Assembly: GCF_000004195.4 (NCBI RefSeq)
Contig: NC_030685.2
Span: 57,040,048 to 57,104,047, forward strand
Direction of reading: 5' to 3'
Source: Xenopus tropicalis
Lineage: Eukaryota; Chordata; Amphibia; Anura; Pipidae
DNA length: 64,000 nt
Part shown: positions 55,062 through 64,000 of the stretch, piece after piece
How positions within the stretch are numbered: position 1 is the stretch's first letter
Layout: each line of letters starts with the position of its first letter
Made by a program: the position numbers and the translations under genes
Notes under the pieces: generated by a model
The model's input: the letters and a program-made list of their open reading frames with translations, nothing else
Database searches by the model: none
Told to the model about the DNA's origin: nothing

Positions 55062-56514
55062 TTCATTTAATGTTCCCAGTATTTATGTGATACCCACTAA
55101 GAGGACATCCCTTTTCAGGGCATTCTGAAGAATAGGTTCCTTTTAATAATGATACCAATCATCAGGGACTTTTACAATATTTCTTGACATGAAAAGAGAA
55201 AAAAAAAACTCCAATGTTTTATTTCTGAGTGAGGAAATAAAGAGCAAACAGCAGGAATTCCTCGATGCTGACTACCCAATTTTAAACAATCCAAAGTAAC
55301 AAAGGAAAATACAAAATATATAAAACTGGAAATCTCATTTAAAAAAGCATCACGTGGAGATTTCTTCTAAAATAGGTCATGGTGTGGGTTGGGGGGGTCT
55401 GTGCAGTTAAATCCCACACCATGTTGGAATTTCAATGGAATAAAAGAAAAGAGATGGCTGTATGAATGTTGTGTTTCAGCTGAAAGATTTTGCAGTGTCC
55501 TGTCTGGAATAAATGAGCTACATTAAGTCAGAAAAGCACCAGGCTGAAGAAGGGATCTGACAGGTGAGAATGCAGCTTGCTTACAGCCATTGTGACCTAA
55601 AATCGGGATACAGCAGAGAGCTAGAATAAACCCCCACAGGTTCCATGAGACTTTCTCATCCAAGAGACATAATTATGATAAGGACCTATTTTAAGTGGGT
55701 TACAATACCTTCAGTCATGTATTAATTGTGCCTAAAAGTACTTGAACATCAAAGCTTGCATTTCATTAGAGAGGAAAGTGTTTTTTTTATGTTACAAGTA
55801 ATTACTAATAATCTTCAGTGTAGGCTGCTAACAATATGCAATTTGTTTAGTCTGCTGGCCATGTGGCAGTCCAGTGGATATTATGCAGAAAAACTCCAGG
55901 CAGAACCATTCACAGAGCTGTAGGAAAAAGAAGCTTTAAAAAGAGGAAAACATTAACTGCTTAAAACAACAACTGCTCTTAGGTAGCTGGTTGGTAGGAA
56001 CTGACCTGACACCCCCCGAGACACAGGATGATGGTGTAAGAAAAAGTTTTACTCATATACAGTGATTGCCATACTTTATATATTCCCATTTCTTTGCACT
56101 GGGGCATAAACAGGGGTTCTGTTATTTTCCTTTGCAATATTCATTTCTATTTATAAATTATTGGTAGGTTGGTTTAGTTCTGCTACTGCTAAACATTCTT
56201 ATTTTCTGTTTCCAATGAGTTAATTTACAAATGCTTCTCTTTATGTGGTACATGTAGTCTGAAATATTCAATAACAATAGCAAATATCAAAAGTTAAGCC
56301 AGGTAGCCAAGGTTTAAAACAAGGATTAAAACATGTTTAGGGCCACTGACAAATCTAGAATTCCATCTATAAAGTACCCCAGGATGGTTGAGTTTGTGCC
56401 AGGAAGCAGGAAATGTCACACAACCAGCAGAATATACACTTCCTTATGGACCTATTGAAAAATACCCACAGTACTGATTAAATGCTGTTAAAGATTTTAG
56501 GACACATGTACATT

Positions 56515-56850
56515 CCCAAGTGCATTGAGCAAAGTGCAATTTCAAGTGCAATTGCCATGTTTTTTTCCCACAATGCATTGCTTTTTCCCACAATTCCAGT
56601 CACAAAGCCAAAGCTCTTGATCCAATTGTGCAGCACCACAGCAACTGTATGCTATCTGGTGAAATTAACTCAATTGAACATGCACTTTGATGCAAATAGG
56701 TCACAGTTGTGCTTAATATTTTCAAAGTCTGGCATGATTTCTGGTGTTTGGCATGAGAATGAGCCTGGGTATCAGTTAAGGTACTACAATCAGTGGGGGG
56801 TGCCTAACATTAGGCACCCCCCTCCCCAGTGAATGCAACTTTCCTTTGCC
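56515..56850. repeat. Repeat related to 7490-7925, with a terminal hairpin
   Basis: Shares gcaaagtgcaatttcaagtg and tttttcccacaatgca with the 7490 copy. Near the right end ggggggtgcctaa pairs with ttaggcacccccc (about 56794-56821). Confidence 0.55.
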
Positions 56851-58791
56851 TTTAATATATGGTTATATGTAATTCTTCCAGCAAAAATCTCAAGTAATAG
56901 CTATTTTAAAAGCTCTTATTGATATTCTCTTGTTACGGTCTAAAATTGCCTATTATGTGATGTTACGTGACTATTGATGTGTAAAATGAGCTTTCCTGAT
57001 TTACTATGAAACACTTATTTAATTCTATTGAATTTATGGCCTCTGTGCAGGTATCTAAATCAATCTCAGATAAATCTGTATAAGGCCCCATTGGGAAGAT
57101 GGGAGACTCCACCGCAGGAAGCTGAACATAAACTAAATTGCTTATTTTTCCAGAGCTCAACTAGAACATTTTTAACAATACACAGATAAATTAGATTTTT
57201 TTTTTATATTTTCTATGTTTTGTTTTAAATATCTTGAAAGTTATAAATAACAAGCAATAAAAAGCCAGGCACAAACATGAATGTATGCAGCACAGTATTA
57301 ATGATGAAAATGCTGAGTGAGTAACATCCTATGGCTCCCACCCTCAGAAGAAAAATATTCATGTTAGTTCTGTAAGCAGTTCCATAAACGGCATTCTTTA
57401 TCTGTAGATCATAGCAACCATTTCAATAATGATACAGGACACATTTAAATGGTGGTATAAACTCACAGCTTATTTTTTACCTATAGTAATAAGGACTATA
57501 GGACTATTAGTCCTAGCACTGGACCAGATGGAACCATAAATCACTAAACCATCTACTGTATCACTGCAAATAAAACAAATTCCTAATTAAAAAAATGTAT
57601 AAAATTGTGATTTGTTTTTTTGTGGGATTGGGGAGCAGAGAGGGTGGTTGGTGTTTCTTTTTTCCAGACCATAACTTCAGTAGGGACTAGGTACCCCATC
57701 TACCTGAAAATTGGTTACAAAAATATGTTCATTTTAAGAAAGACCCTAGGGCTTATTTGTCACCATAGGTGCAGTTGTGGACGCAAACAAATGGACACAG
57801 ACATTGTGCATATCGATACCATTCATTAAAGGCACTTTTGTACAAAGATGTTCATTTACCTGCCCTGTAGTTGAGCTCAGTACAAAAGAAAGCCTGTTGA
57901 TGCAGGGGAGCCCTGGAGCTCAGGATCCTGTGTAAACTCCCTCTAGTGAAGGTCTGGGCCATGGGCACCAGTTCCACCATTACTCATGGTAATATACATA
58001 CAGTATACTGTACTCCAGCTAACTGATCTTTCCATTTTAATGAACCCTGGAGCTACTAACACATTTAAGCTTGAGGTAATTCAATTGTTCCCTCTGCAGT
58101 CTGTGTCAATTTAAAAGATCATTTTCAGCATAAATGTTTTGGTTTCAACAAATTACAAGTATATCTGTACCAGATGTACCTCTTGTCCACAATATGCTGT
58201 AATTGTGGGGAATACTTTACAATCTGGGTAAAAAACATGGTAAATTGCATCTAAAATTGAACTGTGACATTGGGGCAAATATGGAAATGTGATTGTTGCT
58301 CAGAGCCACCTTCCCATGCATCCCTGCTCTGCACATACTTCTAAATAGTTAAATAAACTACAAGCACTTGCTTTAATGATTCCTGGAAAATCTGTGACTC
58401 TTAAAGCATCTGCAACATCTAAGAGCTACCATCCAATTCAAAGGCAAAGAATGAGTGAAAGTGCAGTGTCCCCTATGATTGTGACCATTCCAGAAGTATC
58501 AGCTCAGGCATTTGCCAACAATGCAGTACTGTGTCCCCTTTGATTGCTTAGACATTTGACAATATTTTTTATCAATTGTATCTACTGTATACTGAAGTTA
58601 TACAACATATTTATAAGCATGGCCCACAGTCTTGGCCACCTCAACCTTGCTTATTGTCACCATGACTATACTGGGGACTGACCTAAAAGTTCCAGTTAAT
58701 CCCACACCCTAACACCCTACTATTTCACTTTAGCCAAAACCCAAAGGGCACTTTGACAGCACAGACAGTGGCAGATGAAATATTAGTTACA

Positions 58792-58957
58792 TCTTGTAGA
58801 TTGTAAGCTCTTTTGGGCAGGGCCCTCTTCACCTCTTGTATCGGTTATTGATTGCTATATATATTACTCTGTATGTCCAATGTATGAAACCCACTTATTG
58901 TACAGCGCTGCGGAATATGTTGGCGGTTTATAAATAAATGTTAATAATAATAATAAT
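58792..58957 (+). repeat. L2/CORE-SINE-like 3' tail with (TAA)n
   Basis: tagattgtaagctcttttgg then gcagggccctcttcacctct, tgtacagcgctgcggaatat and ataaataaatgttaataata. This order resembles vertebrate L2/MIR tails and ends in a TAA microsatellite as such retroposons do. Family name not verified. Confidence 0.6.
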
Positions 58958-60748
58958 CACAGTATCTTAGAAGCGTGGTTACATGTAATCGACTACAGTT
59001 ACATAGAAGCGAATGCGGCATCTCTAACACAGACATCTTTTACTGTTACAAAATGTTTAGACTCATGTTAATACGTCACGCAGAAACTGAACTTATGGTG
59101 ATGGAGTTCTCAAACCGTGCAGGGCCTCTGCTATATATTTAAAGATGACGCCAGAATCAACATAATAGGAAAAACAAATATCATTCCAACCTTTTGCTTC
59201 TTTAAATAATACTTTTAGTATCCCTCTATCCTTTAGTATTGATTACTACTGAAAATGTATTCTCCTGTTACAGACAATTGCTTGTTTTAATTGAAACTGT
59301 ACAGAACAGGAACCATACCTTATGCACATTCTCTTGTTATAGAGCCATCTGTGTATTCATTTCAATAGCAAAGTCATAAAATGTCATGCTTTTGATTGTA
59401 ATGGCTTTTCATACACTATTATTCTTTTTTCCTATCATAGATAAATGCACTGGCTCTGAAACCCCACCAGAACAGAACAAAAACATAAGAAAAAACACAG
59501 CACTAAGATGCCAAAACAGCTGCACAGCTTTACTGTTCAAATTTAGAAATGTCATTGCACCTTACTAGCTTTTCCTAAATTTGGAATGTAAACACTCCTT
59601 ATGCAACCAGATTTGGTGCTTAGCGGGTAATAGTTTAGGATGGCATTCCAACAAGGCACATTAGAAGCAGCATATGCACAGCAGCCCAACTGATATAAGG
59701 CACAGGGAACCTCATTAAAAATAAAATAGAAGCACAAAGATAGAGAGTGTGCCTGTCGGGAATGAAAACCTTTAAAGCAGAACATATTTATTAAAACTAT
59801 ATTATACTCACAAACCCATGAGTGCACCAGTGAAAATATATTCGCAGCATTTCTGGAATTTTTACTTTATGCTGTATTATAGTGTTCCATTAATCAGACT
59901 GTACTTTTAATCACAAGCATCTCCTCTTAAGGGACACTGGGGCTCGACACTCAACCAGTTGTAAAAGTTTCATTGAGCATTATTGTCTTAAAGTGGCAAA
60001 ATACACCTATTTAATATGTAAAAAAACCCAGATATTTTGTCTTTTATTTTAATAAAAATATTTATTGTTTTAGTAACTTGTTGCACTACTATCTTATAGT
60101 GTTACACACGCCCCATTTGCCTTTGCTAATCCAAAAATGCACAGTAGCGCAGCAGGGTTGATGGGCACTTTCCCATTAATCTTGTCTTCCAAGCGTTCAC
60201 CAACACAGAACATGCACAGTTCCATATTGGCTTCACCTACACATGCTCCTGGTGTGAGATCACTGGGAAAGGGAGGTTAAGTGGAGTGAGATAGCAACCA
60301 ACAACCCTGCTGTGCTACTTTTCTTTTTCAATACAGGTAAGGCAAAAGGGACAGTATTAGGAGAGCCCCAGTGGAGAGGGAGACATCCCCGGGGTACTTA
60401 CTTGCATCAAATGCCCTTAGTTCTCTTTTTTTAATTTAAAAGAGAAGTGAGAGGTGGCAGCCCCAAAATATGCACAGAGCCACCATTACTGCAGTGTCCC
60501 ATATATTTTAAAGCTACTACTTGGTTACTTGCAAAAGTCTGAACTTTAGGGTCTGGCACTAATCCTCATAGGATAGGTGTGCATCTACTATAGGGAAGTA
60601 TGTATGTATGTATATTTTTTTATATATTTAGTGCTACTCATGTACACAGTGCTGCATAGCAGAACAATAAATACATAGAACAAACAGTGGCCAATACACT
60701 AACAAATATAAATAAATACTAAGTACAGTTACATTACAGCTAAGTGTA

Positions 60749-61041
60749 GGGGCACACTAAGCACATCATCCACTTGCTTCAGCCTGCACTTTGTATGCAG
60801 GTGAAGAAAAGCTGATCCGCTGTTTTGTATTGCTTCATTGATAGACAAGGCTTTGGCCTGCGTAAAGCTACACTGAGCGGATTTCACAATTTTGGGCTCA
60901 GTGTAGCACCACACAGGCCAACGCTGTGTCTGTCAATGGCGCTGCACAAAAGAGTGAATGACAGTGGATACGCTTTCCTTTGCTTGAGTACAAAATAAAG
61001 GCTAAGGGAAGGCAAAGTGGACGATCCGCTCAGTGTGCCCC
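60749..61041. repeat. MITE with ggggcacact ends
   Basis: Left ggggcacactaagcacatca and right ggacgatccgctcagtgtgc then ccc are inverted over about 29 bp; inner copies of the motif (agctacactgagcggatttc, gctcagtgtagc) make a second foldback. Confidence 0.75.
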
Positions 61042-62407
61042 AAAGAGACCAAAGGAAGAAGATCCCTGCCGCAGTAGTTCAACAAATAAAAACATATACA
61101 AATAGATATTATTCGATTGCCTGCCCGACATCTCCTTATAGGAAACAATGCTAAATAAAACCTCTTTCATAGTCTCTCGAGCCAGCAGTGCAAACTCACG
61201 CAAGAGGATCAATTTCAATGAAATTCCTGCAAACCAACAAGTCCTTGTAACTTACTGTTTCTCAATGTTCCGTATATTAGAAGTCTGTTATCAGTAGTAG
61301 GGGCCACCACCTCCCTTGTGCCATAGTACATCTTAATTAATTCCACTAAAGACTTCTCAAGTATTCTTCTTAGTATTTCTTAGTGCATTGCATTTATTGA
61401 GATTTTAGCACAACATGTTTCAGACCACTAGGGATCCTTTCGGTGTAACTCGCACCCAATGAAAGATTCCTAGTGGTGGCCTGAAATGCAATGCACTAAG
61501 TGCAGCACTCATACTAGAATATAAGAATTTTAAATTGCAGCCTGTGCAGACACTTTCCATAGGGACTTAGCAAAGTATGACTGGATTACACTATGCCAAC
61601 CATGCACTGGATTTTGGTAAAATTACATTCGTACTTTGAGACATTTTTTCCCTTCTCGATCTTCCTTGATTTTCTCTGCCTATTGTTCTCCTTTGCACGT
61701 GTCAAGCTTTTAATAAAACACTATGCATTGCAGCAGCATTTGTGTACCAGAGATTAGAGTCTCTCTCCTTCAGATCCAGACAAGAAGTATCTCCACAACA
61801 TGTGCAGTGAAGGGGTGAATGTAAATTGCCTTTAGGATCAGCGCGCTTCTAAGGCTTATTCTCTGGATAAATATGACGTGTGCTGCAGTTTTGTGAGAGA
61901 GTAAGTGGCAAGTCATTATTCCAGCTAGAGGACAGGGAAAGGAGAAAGTCTGAAGTGAGTAGCAAATTGAGATCCCACAGTCTGCTGATCACTGCTACAG
62001 ACTTCTACTGAATTCCAGCGAGAGCATTTCAAAGGCGCGCAGCTTTCCCTTGTGCCATGGATCATCTCTCTTTGGCTTCCTATGGCAGCATTTCTGCAGC
62101 AGCACTGAGCAGCATTTATTTACAAGTCTGTGTATAGCATCTAATATTTATAGCGTTTGGATGTTGCCATCGTATTTGACAAATGCTATTATTGGCCATT
62201 ACTAAGTTTGTACATTTTCATCATGATACCCCCTTAAGGCACTTCTTTTTTTCTAGTGAAAACAAAGCCAGTGTGTGCATGACAGGTGGATTCCTGCCAA
62301 AGAGTCTCACATGGGGAAGTAGGACACCAAATAACATTAGCTTAGGGGCCTATTTTTCAAGCAGAGTGAAATGATTTACACTGAAAAACATGGTAACATG
62401 TGGTATA

Positions 62408-62731
62408 AAATAGCATAGATCCACTTCTCTCAGCCCTGCGTTTTCCGTCAGCCTGAAAGAAGCGGATCCACTTCCCTACACTGCCTGTGTGCCTGCACTG
62501 AAAACTACAGAATCTGCTTCAGAGCAGCCACACATGGTGGAGCAGAGCGCAGGTTCACCCATAAATGCCTACTTTCGCATTTTGCAGGAGGACCTACGCT
62601 CCCCTGTGTGTGCCTACAGACGCAGATACTGTAGTTTTCAGCGCAGGTACACGGGCAGCGTAGGGAACCAGATCTGCTTTGATCAGATTGACAGAAAAAC
62701 ACAAGGCTGAGAGAAGCGGATCTACTCTATG
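62408..62731. repeat. MITE with tagatccacttctctcagcc ends
   Basis: tagcatagatccacttctct then cagcc at the left is inverted at the right (ggctgagagaagcggatcta, ctctatg); further in, gaaaactacagaatctgctt and agatactgtagttttcagcg also pair. ORFs on both strands follow from the foldback. Confidence 0.75.
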
Positions 62732-62762
62732 TTTGACCTCGCCCTAAAGCTGCTCACACTTA

Positions 62763-63063
62763 GGAGGTGATTTATCAACAGTTGACCTTGATTTTTTTTT
62801 CTCGATTCAATTTTTTTTCTTGAATTCGAATTCGAGTTATGGTTGCAAAAAACCTGGGAACTCAAATGTAAAAAATTGCCAGGTAAAAGCTTGTGAGTTT
62901 CTATAGAAGTCAATGGAGTTGTCATAGCAAAGTCTACATATTTGAGTTTTTTATTTGAACAAGTTTTCCTTATTACTAAATAATGACCATTCGGTATGCA
63001 ATTTTTTTCCATTTAGAAAAACAAACTCACAATTCACAAACTCAAAAATTGATAAATAAGCCC
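62763..63063. repeat. MITE with TTA duplication
   Basis: Starts ggaggtgatttatcaac and ends attgataaataagccc, flanked by TTA on both sides (62760-62762 and 63064-63066). Interior gtttctatagaagtcaatgg is shared with related frog MITEs. Confidence 0.7.
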
Positions 63064-63365
63064 TTAAATTTCACTGTGAACCCTGGAATCGACCATTGCC
63101 AACAGAAATAGTGTTATGCAGCCAGATTGCCATAATTTGCATCAAATGGTGTAGACTATTCAAGCCAATAGAAAAAAATTATGCGGCAGCAAAATGACAG
63201 TAAAAGTGGCCATGTAAAAAACAAGATAAGATTTGAAGGTTACACAGCATTCTTGATGCAAGCGCAGCTGTTAACACCAGAATTTTACAACAGACTCAGC
63301 AATCACCTAAAATGAATAGACGACTTGATAAATACATTGGATTTTACACAGCATTGCCTGGCATT

Positions 63366-63475
63366 TAGTGATGAGTGAAATTATTCACCAGGTTTTGCAA
63401 ATTTTTGCTGTTTCATTAATTTTCCCAGATTCACTCATCATTAATGGCATTAAAATAGCCATGTGGTATATTTAT
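63366..63475. repeat. Possible hAT-like MITE, tagtgatgagtgaa
   Basis: tagtgatgagtgaaattatt and agattcactcatcatta are inverted and resemble the termini of the 38685 element. No clear duplication. Confidence 0.5.
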
Positions 63476-64000
63476 TTACCACATTTATTTTATTTATTTT
63501 AACACAGCTTGATAAATAAGCCCCTACATCTTCCTGAGCCTTATGTGCAAACTAAGTTCTGTGGGGCAGGGCCTGAGCAATTATTGTTACAGTTCTGCAC
63601 ATAACTAGTAGAACTGAATGGAAATAAAGGTAATAGTAATATAAATCTTTAACTGGTCAGTATAATGTTCCTTCTAAGACACAAAGCTTATAACTGTCTA
63701 AAGATAGATTTATCATTAGGCTATTTGCCAACTAGATAATACACAATTTTATATGTATGTTTGTATGGTATTAATGCCCTCCAGTAACTGAAGCACAATG
63801 TTCCAGTGACCCCCTATGGCCAAAATGATCAGACTGCATTTTCTGTTGCTGTTATAGTATTAAATATGTCATCAGAGAAGCCATAGCCAGTAGAGACACT
63901 GCTGTGACTTGACGTGACAGTCCTACCTTAAACGTTATCGGGCAACTCACGTCTGATAAATGCGCCTGACAAATTTCCAAACAGACTGTCCAATTTCCTA

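Larger units (their letters stand above)
51530..64000 (-). other. Part of a long ERBB4 intron (more than 12.4 kb), 3' portion
   Basis: Upstream of the catalytic-loop exon there is no sequence coding for the expected preceding exon (ending LLNWCVQIAK in ErbB receptors) to the end of the window. The stretch contains two hAT-like MITEs, two tatgggacc-family copies, an L2-like tail and several foldback MITEs listed separately. Sequence between these, for example 55.1-56.5 and 57.0-58.7 kb, shows nothing recognisable. Confidence 0.75.

Noticed and set aside
51530..64000. Search for the preceding ERBB4 exon (ending LLNWCVQIAK)
   Set aside because: No matching splice-bounded open frame was seen on the minus strand, so the exon is taken to lie outside the window.

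Overview
The window is vertebrate nuclear DNA, most likely from a clawed frog (Xenopus, probably X. tropicalis). Two things point to this: one large, intron-rich vertebrate receptor gene, and a dense set of short inverted-repeat DNA transposons of kinds I recognise from Xenopus, including TTAA-flanked T2/Kolobok-like MITEs, hAT-like MITEs, 3-bp-TSD foldback MITEs, and the family beginning acaggtatgggacc. The species is inferred; I could not run a search.

The only protein-coding gene I can support is the 3' half of ERBB4 (HER4, a neuregulin-receptor tyrosine kinase), on the minus strand. Eight consecutive coding exons can be read, matching human exons 21 to 28: 51374-51529, 50969-51044, 50739-50885, 46732-46829, 41389-41559, 31471-31518, 24202-24502 and 22555-23000. 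The joined reading frame is open throughout, 1443 nt or 480 codons plus a TAG stop. It runs from just before the kinase catalytic loop, through the DFG and activation loops and the C-lobe, and along the tyrosine-rich tail to the C-terminal PDZ ligand TVV. All phases agree. The 48-nt exon at 31471-31518 is the alternative CYT-1 exon, with a PPAY WW ligand and a YTPM PI3K site; skipping it keeps the frame (CYT-2). All introns are GT-AG except the 83-nt intron between the second and third exons, which has a GC donor. The upstream exons (from the equivalent of human exon 20) were not found, so the intron at the right end is longer than 12.4 kb.

Layout: 1 to about 12.7 kb is downstream intergenic sequence rich in transposons, including a nested cluster at 3.67-4.8 kb. 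About 12.7-22.55 kb is downstream of the stop and probably holds a long 3' UTR whose end is uncertain. 22.55-51.5 kb is the exon-intron body. 51.5-64 kb is intron with several MITEs. Open reading frames outside the ERBB4 exons look like chance or transposon-derived ORFs. No tRNA, rRNA, CRISPR array or prokaryote-type system is present, and I found no new biological system. The most interesting items are the GC-AG intron, frog changes in adaptor-docking motifs of the tail, and several insertions with readable target-site duplications.
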